This document shows, piece after piece, positions 16,270 to 26,194 of a stretch of DNA of 64,000 nucleotides. Position 1 is the stretch's first letter; each line of letters begins with the position of its first letter. The notes below the pieces were generated by a model. It worked only from the letters and a program-made list of their open reading frames with translations. It was not told where the DNA came from and searched no databases. Made by a program: the position numbers and the translations under genes. This stretch comes from Mesorhizobium sp. Root552 (GTDB lineage: Bacteria > Pseudomonadota > Alphaproteobacteria > Rhizobiales > Rhizobiaceae): contig NZ_LMFV01000056.1 in assembly GCF_001427285.1 (NCBI RefSeq), positions 105,284 to 169,283 of the forward strand, given 5' to 3'.

Positions 16270-18680
16270 TGAGGGGGGCGGGTTTGCAGAACGGACGGTC
16301 GAGCCGTTTCGCGCTCCTGTGTGGAGTGAGCGGGCTTGCATGCCTGCTCGCCGCTGGTGCCGTGACCGTTCCATCCTGGGCGCAGGAAGTGCCCGACTTG
16401 TCTGCGGAAATTCCGGCAAATGCGCAGATGCTGCTGGAGTCCGATACGCTTGTCTATGACAACGACGCTCAGACTGTCACGGCAGTAGGCGGGGTGCAGA
16501 TCGACTACGGTGGCAACCGGCTGGTCGCCCAGCGCGTGGAATATAATCGCAAGACCCAGCGCCTCGTGGCGAGCGGCAACGTGCAGATCGTCCAGAGCGA
16601 TGGGACGAAGATCAATTCCGAGCACATCGACATCACCGATGACTTCGCTGACGGCTTCGTCAACGCGCTGCGTGTCGAAACCGTAGACAAGACCTATTTT
16701 GCCGCGGAAAGCGCTGAGCGTATGGGCGGCGTTTTGACGACATTCCACAATGGCGTCTACACGGCCTGCGAACCTTGCGAAGACAAGCCCGACCAGGCCC
16801 CCATCTGGCGCGTGAAAGCGCGCAAGATCATCTGGAATGGGCAGAAAAAGACGGTTCGCTTTGAGGATTCCAACTTCGAGTTCTTCGGCTTCCCGATCGC
16901 CTATCTGCCCGCGTTCGAAATCGCAGACCCGACGGTCAAGCGCAAAAGCGGATTCCTCTTCCCTTCGGTCAGCTACAACACCGAACTCGGTGCTGGCGTC
17001 GGCATCCCCTACTATTTCGCGCTGTCGCCGACCTACGACCTGACGGTCAAGGGCAACTACTTCACCAAGCAGGGTTTTCTTGGCGAAGCGGAATGGCGTC
17101 AACGGTTCAACAACGGCCAGTACAGCTTGAAAATTGCCGGCATCCACCAGCAGGATCCGGATGCCTTCCGGACTACGAGGGATACGGTCGATAGCGGTGC
17201 TGCGGGAGACCCGAACAAGCTTCGCGGCATGATGGGCACCAAGGGCCAGTTCGCCATCAATTCGAGATGGGATTTCGGCTGGGACATCATGCTCCAGTCG
17301 GACAAGAACTTCGCCCGTACCTACAATATCGATGGGTTCAACGATTACGTCCACCGCTCCGAAGTGTATCTGACCGGCCTGAACGATCGGAATTACTTCG
17401 ACCTGAGGGGCATGAAGTTCGAGGTTCAGGAGAACCTCCTGGACACCCATCCGCGGGCCAGGAACGACGAGCAGCCTTGGGTCCTGCCCTCATTCGACTA
17501 CGCCTATATTCCGGATACTCCGCTTGCGGGCGGCCAGCTTTCGGTAAATCTCAACGCGCGGGCAATTCACCGCAGCAGTCTGGACACGGCTGACTCCCTC
17601 ACCAACCCCGGCTTTTTCGAGAGCGTTCGCGGCATCGAAGGCGAATCCGGCCGTCTGACCGCCGAAGCGGAATGGAAGCGGTCGTTCGTCACCGATGGCG
17701 GCATGGTTTTCACGCCGCTGCTGGCATTCCAGGCCGATGGCAATTTCGTCAACGCTTCGTCGGCATCGCTCGCCGCAATCGACAATATGGCCTTGAACCC
17801 GGACATCAATACCAATGCGGACGTGCGTTCGTCGTTCTTCCGCAGCATGGCTACGCTGGGTCTCGAATGGCGCTTCCCGATCCTGTTCTCCAGCGTCGGC
17901 TCGTCACATGTATTCGAGCCAATGGCGCAGTTGTTCGTTCGCCCGAACGAGACTTATGTGGGCGGGCTCGCCGTTCCGAACGAAGATGCGCAAAGCTTCG
18001 TCTTCGACGCCTCGACGTTGTTCGAGCGTGACAAGTTCTCCGGCTATGACCGCATCGAAGGCGGCACGCGCGCGAATCTGGGCATCCGCTACTCGGGCAG
18101 CTTCGAAAACGGCTGGACGACGAACGGACTGTTCGGCCAATCCTACCATCTGGACGGCCACAATTCCTTTGCGGAACCGGACATGGTCAACGTCGGGGCA
18201 AATTCAGGCCTTGAAACCGACCGCTCCGATTTCGTCGGTCTTGTCGGCATAGCGAGCCCCACCGGCCTTTCGGCTTCATTGAGCGGCCGCTTCGACGAAC
18301 AGACCCTGGAAGTACGGCGCTCCGAGGTGAAGCTTGGCTTCACCGGGCAACCGATTTCGGTTTCGGCCAAGTATGCCTTCATCCAGAAGCAGCCGCTTTA
18401 CGGATTTGCCGAAGACCGGCACGAAGTCATGCTTGGCGGTTCGGCTCAGCTTAGCGAAAACTGGCGTGTCTTCGGTTCGGGCACCTACGATCTGCAAACG
18501 AATGTTCTGGTCAAGGACGGCATCGGCTTCGGTTACGCCGACGACTGCTTCACCTATCTGATGACATTCTCCGAGACACGGGACCGGGACACGAAGGAAG
18601 TGTCGCAAAGCATCGGATTCAATATCTCGTTCCGTACTCTGGGCGACTTTGGATCGGCGACAAGCTCCTTTACTGAATAG
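16269..18680 (+). CDS. lptD: LPS-assembly outer-membrane protein LptD
   Basis: LptD with the lipoprotein LptE inserts LPS into the outer leaflet. The 803-residue product starts at GTG 16269 inside the lptG stop codon and has a signal peptide ending near SWAQ. An OstA/LptA-like beta-jellyroll (about 50-190) is followed by the large C-terminal barrel (about 210-803). Mature cysteines are only C167, C170 (CEPC) and C760, fewer than the four of E. coli LptD. The order lptF-lptG-lptD-surA-pdxA-rsmA joins the export machine with an outer-membrane chaperone needed for LptD folding. Confidence 0.96.
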   Translation: MRGAGLQNGRSSRFALLCGVSGLACLLAAGAVTVPSWAQEVPDLSAEIPANAQMLLESDTLVYDNDAQTVTAVGGVQIDYGGNRLVAQRVEYNRKTQRLVASGNVQIVQSDGTKINSEHIDITDDFADGFVNALRVETVDKTYFAAESAERMGGVLTTFHNGVYTACEPCEDKPDQAPIWRVKARKIIWNGQKKTVRFEDSNFEFFGFPIAYLPAFEIADPTVKRKSGFLFPSVSYNTELGAGVGIPYYFALSPTYDLTVKGNYFTKQGFLGEAEWRQRFNNGQYSLKIAGIHQQDPDAFRTTRDTVDSGAAGDPNKLRGMMGTKGQFAINSRWDFGWDIMLQSDKNFARTYNIDGFNDYVHRSEVYLTGLNDRNYFDLRGMKFEVQENLLDTHPRARNDEQPWVLPSFDYAYIPDTPLAGGQLSVNLNARAIHRSSLDTADSLTNPGFFESVRGIEGESGRLTAEAEWKRSFVTDGGMVFTPLLAFQADGNFVNASSASLAAIDNMALNPDINTNADVRSSFFRSMATLGLEWRFPILFSSVGSSHVFEPMAQLFVRPNETYVGGLAVPNEDAQSFVFDASTLFERDKFSGYDRIEGGTRANLGIRYSGSFENGWTTNGLFGQSYHLDGHNSFAEPDMVNVGANSGLETDRSDFVGLVGIASPTGLSASLSGRFDEQTLEVRRSEVKLGFTGQPISVSAKYAFIQKQPLYGFAEDRHEVMLGGSAQLSENWRVFGSGTYDLQTNVLVKDGIGFGYADDCFTYLMTFSETRDRDTKEVSQSIGFNISFRTLGDFGSATSSFTE

Positions 18681-18769
18681 TCAGCCACAGGTGTCGACAC
18701 GGTTTTGCCGCATAGAGCAGGCATGAGTTGGCATACCGTAATAAACGAAGAACAATCCGGATTGCCTTG

Positions 18770-19699
18770 ATGCGGAAGTACATCTTTTCAGCAAGCTTCG
18801 CCCTTCTCGTGGCAGCCACGGCGGTTTCATTCACCTCGATGACGCCTCCGGCTATGGCCAGCCAGATCAAGTACATCGTCAACGATGTTCCGGTCACCAG
18901 CGGCGACATTCAGCACAGGTCCGCATTCCTGCGCCTGCAGCGCCGCAAGGGCGATGCGGCCAACGAAATGATCGAGCAGACGATACGTTTGACCGAAGCC
19001 CGGCGGCTCGGCATCCGTGTCACCGACCAGCAGGTCAACGATGCCTACGCCCGCTTCGCCTCCAACAACAAGATGCAGTTGAAGCAGCTCGACGGCGTCA
19101 TGGCTCAGGGCGGCGTCACCAAGGAACACTTCAAGGAGTTCATCCGGGCCCAATTGGCTTGGAACCAGGCGCTTAGTGCGCGTTATCGCGCCGAGCAAGG
19201 CGGCGGCAATGGCCTCAGCCAGCAAGACGTCGTGCGCAAGATGCTGGACAATGGCGGCACCAAGCCCACAGCCACGGAATACATGCTGCAGCAGGTGATT
19301 TTCGTTGTGCCCGCTTCCGAGCGCAGTGCAACGCTCGGCAAGCGCAAGCGCGAAGCGGAAGCCATGCGCGGGCGCTTTAACGGCTGCGGCACGACGCACG
19401 AGTTCGCCAAAGGCCTGATTGACGTCACCGTTCGTGACCTTGGACGGGTGCTTGCGCCGCAACTCCCCCCGGATTGGGCCGAGCAGATCAAGAAGACCAA
19501 GACCGGTGCGGCTACAACCGTTCGCGAAACCGAACGTGGCGTGGAGTTCATCGGCGTGTGCAGTGCGCGCGAAGTTTCCGATGACAAGGTCGCGCAGATG
19601 GTCTTCCAGAGTGAAGGCGATGCCACCGGCAAGACCGACGAGTTCAGCAAGAAATATCTGGACGACCTGAAGAAAAAGGCCCGTATCGTCCAGCGCTGA
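18770..19699 (+). CDS. SurA-like periplasmic chaperone / peptidylprolyl isomerase
   Basis: A 309-residue exported protein. From ATG 18770 it has a signal peptide ([18 protein letters not shown], then PAMA-S). The SurA N-terminal domain follows: [18 protein letters not shown], a helical region and [21 protein letters not shown] later segment ([13 protein letters not shown], then [20 protein letters not shown]) corresponds to one diverged parvulin-like domain, against two in E. coli SurA. An upstream TTG (18728) would add a polar extension and is unlikely. Its place between lptD and pdxA matches surA in E. coli, supporting a role in folding LptD and other barrels. Isomerase activity is uncertain. 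Confidence 0.88.
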   Translation: MRKYIFSASFALLVAATAVSFTSMTPPAMASQIKYIVNDVPVTSGDIQHRSAFLRLQRRKGDAANEMIEQTIRLTEARRLGIRVTDQQVNDAYARFASNNKMQLKQLDGVMAQGGVTKEHFKEFIRAQLAWNQALSARYRAEQGGGNGLSQQDVVRKMLDNGGTKPTATEYMLQQVIFVVPASERSATLGKRKREAEAMRGRFNGCGTTHEFAKGLIDVTVRDLGRVLAPQLPPDWAEQIKKTKTGAATTVRETERGVEFIGVCSAREVSDDKVAQMVFQSEGDATGKTDEFSKKYLDDLKKKARIVQR

Positions 19700-19704
19700 A
19701 CAAC

Positions 19705-20733
19705 ATGGAAAAAATTGGCGTTCCGCTTGCCGTCAGTATCGGCGATCCGTCGGGTATAGGTCCGGAAATTGCTATTGCAGCGTGGCAAATCCGGCAACGC
19801 AACGGTATCCCTCCGTTCTATCTTCTCGCCGACCCAGCCCTGATCACTTCACGCGCGCGAATGCTGGGCGCCGATATCCCGCTATCGGAAACCGAGCCTT
19901 CACGGGCTTGCGATCTGTTTTCGTCCAGCCTGCCTGTCGTTTCCCTTTCCTGTCGTTTCAGTGACCAACCCGGCACTCCCGACAGCACCAACGCCAAGGG
20001 GGTGATCGAGGCGATCGATCGGGCTGTTGACGACTGCTTTCACGGCAAGGCAGCCGCAATCGTAACCTGTCCCATTGCCAAGAAGCCGCTTTACGACGCC
20101 GGATTTCGCTTTCCCGGCCACACCGAATACCTCGCGCACATCGCATCGCAGCGCATCGGCAAGCCGGTCATGCCAGTGATGATGCTGGCAGGCCCTGACC
20201 TGCGCACCGTTCCCGTGACTATCCATATCCCGCTTTCGCAAGTGCCTCAGGTACTGACAACCGAGTTGATCGTATCCACAGCACGCATAACGGCTGCCGA
20301 CCTGCGCGATCGCTTCGGCATCAAAAAGCCGCGCCTCGCCATCTCGGGACTCAACCCGCATGCCGGCGAAGGCGGCTCAATGGGCGCGGAAGACAAGGAT
20401 ATCGTTTTACCGGCTGTCACCGCTTTGCGCGCTGACGGCATCGATGCCTTCGGGCCGCTGCCTGCCGACACGATGTTTCATCCCCGCGCCCGCGCAGGCT
20501 ATGACGCTGCACTGTGCATGTATCACGATCAGGCACTGATCCCGGCTAAGGCGCTGGCGTTCGATGAAGCGGTCAATGTCACGCTTGGACTTCCTTTCAT
20601 TCGCACGTCGCCAGATCACGGCACGGCGTTCGACATTGCCGGCAAAGGCATCGCAAGGCCGGACAGTTTGATTTCCGCACTGAAACTTGCCAGCCAGTTG
20701 GCCAGCACCATCAGTGCGAACGAACGCCAATGA
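19705..20733 (+). CDS. pdxA: 4-hydroxythreonine-4-phosphate dehydrogenase
   Basis: PdxA oxidises 4-phosphohydroxy-L-threonine in the DXP-dependent pyridoxal phosphate pathway. The 342-residue protein shows [12 protein letters not shown] at the N-terminus, [11 protein letters not shown] with the metal/substrate histidine segment FPGHTEYLA, and the C-terminal [13 protein letters not shown]. These are the family's standard motifs. It starts five bases after the surA-like gene and overlaps rsmA by four bases (ATGA at 20730-20733). The order surA-pdxA-rsmA is conserved widely in proteobacteria. Confidence 0.97.
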   Translation: MEKIGVPLAVSIGDPSGIGPEIAIAAWQIRQRNGIPPFYLLADPALITSRARMLGADIPLSETEPSRACDLFSSSLPVVSLSCRFSDQPGTPDSTNAKGVIEAIDRAVDDCFHGKAAAIVTCPIAKKPLYDAGFRFPGHTEYLAHIASQRIGKPVMPVMMLAGPDLRTVPVTIHIPLSQVPQVLTTELIVSTARITAADLRDRFGIKKPRLAISGLNPHAGEGGSMGAEDKDIVLPAVTALRADGIDAFGPLPADTMFHPRARAGYDAALCMYHDQALIPAKALAFDEAVNVTLGLPFIRTSPDHGTAFDIAGKGIARPDSLISALKLASQLASTISANERQ

Positions 20734-21551
20734 GTCTGGATGGCCTGCCGCCTCTGCGTGAGGTCATCGACCGTCACGGCCTTCAGGCGAAGAAGGCACT
20801 TGGGCAAAATTTTCTGCTAGACCTCAACCTGACCGGAAAAATCGCACGTGCTGCAGGCGATCTCACCCAGACGACGGTCATCGAAGTCGGGCCTGGTCCC
20901 GGGGGTCTGACGCGGGCGCTGCTGGCAAACGGCGCACAGCGCGTCGTTGCCATTGAACGCGACGAGCGCTGCCTTCCTGCGTTGGCTGAGGTATCGGCCC
21001 ACTACCCGGGGCGGTTGGAAATTGTGTCCGGGGATGCCCTTAAGACCGATTTCAGCCGGCTGGTGGGCGAGCCGGCCAAGATCGTCGCCAACCTGCCGTA
21101 CAATATCGGTACGGAACTGCTTGTGCGCTGGCTGACTGTTCCCAAATGGCCGCCCTTCTACACATCGATGACACTGATGTTCCAACGCGAGGTCGCACAA
21201 CGCATCGTCGCCTCACCGGGCAGCGAGGCATATGGCAGGCTGGGCGTTCTGGCCGGTTGGCGAACGGATGCCAGGATTTCGTTCGACGTTCCGCCGCAGG
21301 CTTTCACGCCGCCACCGAAAGTCACCTCGTCCGTCGTGCATCTCGTGCCGCGAGCGCAACCACTCGATGCCGACGTGAAGAAGCTCGGCCGCGTTACGGA
21401 AGCAGCCTTCGGCCAGCGTCGCAAGATGCTGCGGCAAAGCCTGAAAAGCCTTGGCGGAGAGGCCTTGCTGCAAGCCGTGGGCATCGATGCCACTCGAAGG
21501 GCCGAGACACTGAGCGTCGAAGAGTTCGTCAACCTGACGAACGCGATCTAG
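20730..21551 (+). CDS. rsmA: 16S rRNA (adenine1518-N6/adenine1519-N6)-dimethyltransferase
   Basis: RsmA (KsgA) dimethylates two adenines near the 3' end of 16S rRNA late in small-subunit assembly; its loss gives kasugamycin resistance. The 273-residue frame has [12 protein letters not shown] (motif X), [14 protein letters not shown] (motif I, SAM), and the catalytic NLPYNI (motif IV), followed by the C-terminal helical domain with the usual KMLRQSLK. It overlaps pdxA and ends the six-gene operon; gmk converges 28 bases beyond. Confidence 0.97.
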   Translation: MSLDGLPPLREVIDRHGLQAKKALGQNFLLDLNLTGKIARAAGDLTQTTVIEVGPGPGGLTRALLANGAQRVVAIERDERCLPALAEVSAHYPGRLEIVSGDALKTDFSRLVGEPAKIVANLPYNIGTELLVRWLTVPKWPPFYTSMTLMFQREVAQRIVASPGSEAYGRLGVLAGWRTDARISFDVPPQAFTPPPKVTSSVVHLVPRAQPLDADVKKLGRVTEAAFGQRRKMLRQSLKSLGGEALLQAVGIDATRRAETLSVEEFVNLTNAI

Positions 21552-21578
21552 GCGCGACGGTCTGTTCTCGCGAACAGG

Positions 21579-22235
21579 TCAGTCGGTACTCTCGTCGAGC
21601 AGACCGGAAACGAAATCGAAAAGGCCCGGCCGCCTGTCGCGGCGCAGCCGCTCCGCCGTCACGATTGATCTGACTTCGGAAAAGGCGCGATCGAGGTCGT
21701 CATTGATGACGACGAAATCGTATTCGGTCCAATGTTCGATTTCCGTGCGTGCATTTTTCAGCCGCGTTTCAATCACGGCTTCCTGATCCTCAGCCCGCCG
21801 CTTCAGCCGTGCCTTCAATTCCTTCATCGAAGGCGGCAAAATGAAAATTGAAACAATGTCGCCGCGCACCTTTTCCTTCAGTTGCTTGGCGCCTTGCCAG
21901 TCGATGTCGAACAGCATGTCCCGCCCTTCGGCCATCGCCCTTTCGGCAGGCTCGCGCGGCGTCGCGTAGAAATTGCCATGTACTTCGGCCCATTCCAGCA
22001 ATTCATCATTGTCTCGCAGGATTTCGAAGTCTCGCCTGGATCTGAAATGGTAGTGCTGGCCCTCGATTTCACTGCCGCGCCTTGGCCTCGTCGTCACGCT
22101 AACCGAAAGCTCGAACTCCGGGTCGCTCTCGATAAGGTTGCGCGCGATTGTGGATTTGCCTGCGCCGGACGGCGACGACAGTACAAGCATCAAGCCACGG
22201 CGGCGGATGCGGGAGCCGGCATCTTTGGCGGGCAT
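21579..22235 (-). CDS. gmk: Guanylate kinase
   Basis: Phosphorylates GMP to GDP with ATP. The 218-residue protein has the P-loop [10 protein letters not shown] (about 20-29), the GMP-binding [15 protein letters not shown], and the lid region (RLKRRAEDQ). An in-frame ATG at codon 16 (MLVLSSPSG) is an alternative start. It is three bases after yicC on the same strand; yicC-gmk pairing is widespread and suggests joint control of RNA turnover and nucleotide supply. Confidence 0.96.
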   Translation of the reverse strand: MPAKDAGSRIRRRGLMLVLSSPSGAGKSTIARNLIESDPEFELSVSVTTRPRRGSEIEGQHYHFRSRRDFEILRDNDELLEWAEVHGNFYATPREPAERAMAEGRDMLFDIDWQGAKQLKEKVRGDIVSIFILPPSMKELKARLKRRAEDQEAVIETRLKNARTEIEHWTEYDFVVINDDLDRAFSEVRSIVTAERLRRDRRPGLFDFVSGLLDESTD

Positions 22236-22238
22236 CTG

Positions 22239-23129
22239 TTACTCCAGATTCTGGACCTGTTCGCGAAACTGATCGACGACTGCCTTCAACTCCAGCCCAA
22301 TGGCGGTGACGGCGGCTGCGTTCGATTTCGAGCACAACGTATTCGATTCGCGATTGAATTCCTGCGCCAGAAAATCAAGCTTTCGGCCAACGGCGCCGCC
22401 GGCATCGAGCAATGAGCGGCCAGACACGACGTGCGTTTTCAGCCGATCAATCTCCTCGCGGATGTCCGCCTTGGTCGCCAGGAATGCAGCCTCCTGGTAG
22501 AGCCGGGCTTCGTCCAGGTTGGCGCCCGGGTCCAGCAGGAGCTTGACCTGCTCGGTGATCCTTGACCGGATTGCAGCGGGCTCGCGGGAGGGATCTGCTT
22601 CTGCCCGCAGCGTCAGTGCTTCGATCGAGCTTAGGTGACCTGCCAGGAGCGAGCGAAGTGCTTCGCCTTCGGCTTGCCGGGCCTGCTGAAGGTTGACCAG
22701 CGCTACGTCCAGCGTTGCATGGATCACCGCGTCGAGGGCAGCGCGCATGTCTTCCGTCTCGGTCACCTCTGGAACATCCAGAACACCGCGCAAGGAAAGC
22801 AAGCCGTCAGCACTGGCCGGCGCGATGCCGAACTGCTCTTGCAGCCGCTTTGCCAAACCGGCCACATCCTTCAAAAAGGCCTCGTTGACGACGGGTTGAG
22901 ACTGCATGCCAGAGGGCCGCGTGAGGGTGAGAGTTGCCTGAAAGCTGCCGCGCGCAAAGCGCCTCTGGACGGCTTGGCGCACCGATACCTCGATCCGTTC
23001 GAAGCCCGGAGGCATACGCAGCCGAACCTCGGCGCTCTTGCCGTTGACGGACTTGACCTCCCACGCAACCGCATTGCCGTCGTGTTCGGCAATGGCGCGT
23101 GAAAACCCGGTCATGCTTTGCAGATTCAT
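22239..23129 (-). CDS. YicC family endoribonuclease-like protein
   Basis: A 296-residue member of the YicC family. The N-terminus MTGFSRA (after MNLQS) and the strand VKSVNGKSAEVRLRMPPG are diagnostic. The C-terminal DUF1732 region carries DIREEIDRLKTHV, GRKLDFLAQEFNREANT-type residues (here FNRESNTLCSKS) and ELKAVVDQFREQVQNLE. E. coli YicC has been linked to stationary-phase survival and, more recently, to RNA cleavage or turnover. It is flanked by mltG and gmk on the same strand. Confidence 0.93.
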   Translation of the reverse strand: MNLQSMTGFSRAIAEHDGNAVAWEVKSVNGKSAEVRLRMPPGFERIEVSVRQAVQRRFARGSFQATLTLTRPSGMQSQPVVNEAFLKDVAGLAKRLQEQFGIAPASADGLLSLRGVLDVPEVTETEDMRAALDAVIHATLDVALVNLQQARQAEGEALRSLLAGHLSSIEALTLRAEADPSREPAAIRSRITEQVKLLLDPGANLDEARLYQEAAFLATKADIREEIDRLKTHVVSGRSLLDAGGAVGRKLDFLAQEFNRESNTLCSKSNAAAVTAIGLELKAVVDQFREQVQNLE

Positions 23130-23156
23130 TGCAGTCCCCCGGCCGCAAACGCCCCG

Positions 23157-24353
23157 CTATTGTGCAGGCGCGGCTCCATCAGTCCCAGTCGCGGGCTGCT
23201 GGGCGCCAGTCTTGGCCGCCTCCTCCGCCTGCTTTTTCTGGAATGCGCGATAGCGTGCCACGTTCTCGTTATGCTCGTCCAAGGTGGCGGCGAATACGTG
23301 CCCGCCAGTGCCGTCCGCGACGAAATAAAGATCATCGGTCTTCGACGGATTGGCCACAGCTTCAAGCGCGGCGCGGCCCGGATTTGCAATAGGAGTCGGT
23401 GGCAAACCATTGATAGTGTATGTGTTATACGGCGTCGGCTTATCTATGTCGGACTGATAGATTGGCCGGTCAACCGGCTTTCCCTTGCCGCCGAACAAAC
23501 CGTAGATGATCGTCGGATCGGATTGCAGCCGCATACCCTTGGCAAGCCGGTTCAGGAACACGCTGGCGATCCGCGAGCGCTCGGTGCTTTTGGAGGTTTC
23601 CTTCTCCACGATCGAAGCCAGGGTGACGAATTCCTGCTCATTTGCGAGCGGCAAATCCGGAGAACGGCGGGCCCAGACTTCAGCCACCAGTTCCTTCTGG
23701 TCGGCAAGCAGTTTGTCGATCATCTGCTGGCGCGTTGCACCGCGCGTGAAGCGCAACGTATCGGCTGCGAGGCTCCCCTCTGTCGGAAGGGTAGTCGGCA
23801 TGTCGCCAGTCAAAGCCTCCTGTGATGCCACCCGCTGGAAAGCCTGTTCGACCGTCATACCTTCAGGAACCGTCAGCGAATACATGACCGACTTGCCGCT
23901 TTTCAGCAGTTCCATGATTTCATGCATCGAGGCTTGCGGCTTGATCTCGTATTCGCCTGCCTTCAGCGACTGGTCGTTATCGTAGGCACGGACACCAAGG
24001 CGAAATATGCGCGCATCGCTGATAAGCCCTCGCCGCTCGAGTTGATCGGCAATCTCCTGGACACCCGTGTTCGGTTTGACGAGGAACGTGTCCGCATTCG
24101 CCGATGGACCCGGCTCATTGAAGGCTTGCTTGCCAAAGTAAAGAGCGAGGCCGGCCCCGACGATCACCAGAAGCACCAGCGTCACGAGGAAATTCATGAA
24201 AACGACGACCTGGCTGCGCGATGCGCGCGAGCGCTTCGGCGGCGGCGTTCCGGCTTCGGGGCGCAGAGCCTCGTTAGCGGTCTTGGGCACGATCGGACCT
24301 GCCGGTGCCGGCCGCTGGCCAAACTCCCCGTTACCCCCAGGATTGGTGTTCAT
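23157..24353 (-). CDS. mltG: Endolytic murein transglycosylase MltG
   Basis: MltG cleaves nascent glycan strands and sets their length. It is 398 residues: a proline-rich cytoplasmic tail (1-45), one membrane helix (VVVFMNFLVTLVLLVIVGAG, about 49-70), a LysM-like region and the YceG catalytic domain. The catalytic glutamate is in the segment ASIVEKETSKS, with SDPTIIYGL, YNTYTINGLPPTPIANPG and DDLYFVADGTGGHVF further on, all typical. The C-terminal tail is alanine/glutamine/proline-rich and probably disordered. It lies downstream of fabF, as in many proteobacteria where it follows the fab genes. Confidence 0.95.
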   Translation of the reverse strand: MNTNPGGNGEFGQRPAPAGPIVPKTANEALRPEAGTPPPKRSRASRSQVVVFMNFLVTLVLLVIVGAGLALYFGKQAFNEPGPSANADTFLVKPNTGVQEIADQLERRGLISDARIFRLGVRAYDNDQSLKAGEYEIKPQASMHEIMELLKSGKSVMYSLTVPEGMTVEQAFQRVASQEALTGDMPTTLPTEGSLAADTLRFTRGATRQQMIDKLLADQKELVAEVWARRSPDLPLANEQEFVTLASIVEKETSKSTERSRIASVFLNRLAKGMRLQSDPTIIYGLFGGKGKPVDRPIYQSDIDKPTPYNTYTINGLPPTPIANPGRAALEAVANPSKTDDLYFVADGTGGHVFAATLDEHNENVARYRAFQKKQAEEAAKTGAQQPATGTDGAAPAQ

Positions 24354-24461
24354 TGCACCCTACAATTTGATGTCGCGACGAATCCCCTCCTGCACAGTAG
24401 GAGCGAATATGGCAAAATTGGCAACATTCCAGCTTCACCGGAGGCAATTCCGGCCGGCTTG

Positions 24462-25724
24462 TCAGCCATTATAGCGCTGGAAAACGAGCGAAGCGTTGGT
24501 TCCACCGAAGCCGAACGAGTTCGACAAGGCCACGTCAATCTGCCGGGCGCGGGGCTTGTTCGGCACCAAATCGATTGCGGTTTCCCGTTCGGGGTTCTGC
24601 AAATTGATCGTGGCAGGCGCGATGTTGTCCCGGATCGCTAGGATCGAGAAGATCGCTTCGGCAGCGCCAGCCGCTCCCAGCAAGTGCCCGATTGACGACT
24701 TGGTAGACGACATGGAAATCTTCGATGCCGCATTGCCGACGAGCCGTTCGACAGCTCCCAGCTCGATCGTGTCGGCCATTGTCGATGTGCCGTGCGCATT
24801 GATGTAGTCAATGTCGGCGGGCTTCAGGTTGGCGCGCTTGAGTGCTGCCGTCATGCAGCGGAAAGCGCCGTCGCCATCCTCGGACGGCGCGGTGATGTGG
24901 TAAGCATCGCCCGTCAGGCCGTAGCCCGTCACTTCGGCATAGATCTTGGCGCCGCGCGCCTTGGCGTGCTCCAATTCTTCAAGCACGACAACGCCGGCGC
25001 CCTCGCCCATGACAAAGCCGTCGCGGTCGCGGTCATAAGGCCGCGACGCAACTTCCGGCGTGTCGTTGCGTTCCGTCGATAGAGCACGGCAAGCAGCAAA
25101 CCCCGCGAGCGACAGGCGCGTAACGGGAGCTTCCGCGCCGCCTGCCAGCATCACGTCGGCATCGCCCCACATGATCAGGCGGGCTGCGTCACCAATTGCA
25201 TGCGCACCGGTGGAGCAAGCCGTCACGACGGCATGGTTCGGGCCTTTCAGGCCATGGCGAATCGAAACCTGGCCCGAGACCAGGTTGATGATCTGTCCTG
25301 GAATGAAGAACGGGCTGATGCGGCGCGGGCCACGCTCCTTGAGCGTTATGGCATTTTCTGCGATGCCTTCGATGCCGCCTATGCCGGAACCGATCAACAC
25401 GCCGCTAGCGAACTGCTCGTCCGGCGTCTTTGGTTCCCAGCCGGAATCCTTCAGCGCTTCGTCGGCGGCCGCAATTCCGTAAAGGATGAATTCGCCGATC
25501 TTGCGCAGTTCCTTCGGTTCAAGCACGGCTTCGGGATTGAATGTCCCGTTCGTGCCATCGCCGCGAGGAATGATGTGCGCGATCTTGCAAGGCAGATCGT
25601 CAACCTCGAACTCGGTAACCCGCCGCGCAGCACTACGACCGGTCAGAAGTTCCTTCCAACCGTGCTCGTAGCCCATACCAAACGGAGAAAGCAGGCCGAG
25701 GCCTGTGACGACCACTCGCCTCAT
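24462..25724 (-). CDS. fabF: 3-oxoacyl-ACP synthase II
   Basis: KASII condenses malonyl-ACP with acyl-ACP in fatty-acid elongation. The 420-residue protein has the thiolase-fold catalytic triad: Cys in VVTACSTGAHAIGDA (about residue 170), His in NAHGTSTMADT and His in SSIGHLLGAAGA. It opens MRRVVVTGLGLLSPFG and ends SNSFGFGGTNASLVF. It is 34 bases from acpP on the same strand, the usual acpP-fabF pair, and belongs to the fabD-fabG-acpP-fabF set. Confidence 0.97.
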   Translation of the reverse strand: MRRVVVTGLGLLSPFGMGYEHGWKELLTGRSAARRVTEFEVDDLPCKIAHIIPRGDGTNGTFNPEAVLEPKELRKIGEFILYGIAAADEALKDSGWEPKTPDEQFASGVLIGSGIGGIEGIAENAITLKERGPRRISPFFIPGQIINLVSGQVSIRHGLKGPNHAVVTACSTGAHAIGDAARLIMWGDADVMLAGGAEAPVTRLSLAGFAACRALSTERNDTPEVASRPYDRDRDGFVMGEGAGVVVLEELEHAKARGAKIYAEVTGYGLTGDAYHITAPSEDGDGAFRCMTAALKRANLKPADIDYINAHGTSTMADTIELGAVERLVGNAASKISMSSTKSSIGHLLGAAGAAEAIFSILAIRDNIAPATINLQNPERETAIDLVPNKPRARQIDVALSNSFGFGGTNASLVFQRYNG

Positions 25725-25758
25725 CGCAGAATCTTCCGGATGTTTATCGCTGGGAAGA

Positions 25759-25995
25759 TCAGGCCGATGCCTTGTCGATGTACTTCACGGCGTCGCCGAC
25801 CGTGAGGATCGTCTCTGCTGCGTCGTCGGGGATCTCGACGCCGAATTCTTCTTCGAACGCCATGACGAGTTCGACGGTGTCAAGGCTATCCGCGCCCAGG
25901 TCATCGATGAAGCTCGCCTGTTCCGTTACCTTGTCGGCATCAACGCCGAGATGCTCGATAACGATCTTCTTGACGCGCTCTGCGGTGTCACTCAT
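25759..25995 (-). CDS. acpP: Acyl carrier protein
   Basis: The 78-residue acidic carrier of growing acyl chains. The phosphopantetheine site is the serine of DDLGADSLD (about Ser37-38), on the start of helix II, followed by [13 protein letters not shown]. Length and charge are those of the housekeeping ACP rather than the specialised rhizobial AcpXL or NodF. It lies between fabG and fabF, with its own likely promoter 30-60 bases upstream, as expected for such an abundant protein. Confidence 0.97.
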   Translation of the reverse strand: MSDTAERVKKIVIEHLGVDADKVTEQASFIDDLGADSLDTVELVMAFEEEFGVEIPDDAAETILTVGDAVKYIDKASA

Positions 25996-26028
25996 TTGGG
26001 CATCCTCGTCTTCAAGTTTGTCTGTCTT

Positions 26029-26057
26029 CGTTAGCGGTCGGAATGACGCTAATCAAG
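26029..26057 (-). promoter_or_regulatory. Likely acpP promoter
   Basis: On the minus strand CTTGAT (26052-26057), a 17-base spacer and CTAACG (26029-26034). Initiation near 26022 would give a leader of about 27 bases. The 198-base gap between fabG and acpP supports an independent promoter here. Confidence 0.5.
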
Positions 26058-26194
26058 CTGAAAGATGGTTCTACTGAAAACTCCACACCGGCGAACCGGT
26101 TGTTACCCGAACCATCAAGATGCGGGCCAGTTACACGAAAAACCCCGCCGGTCCAAGGCAAAAGGCGAATCCGCCTCCAAGGGTGGGACCGATC

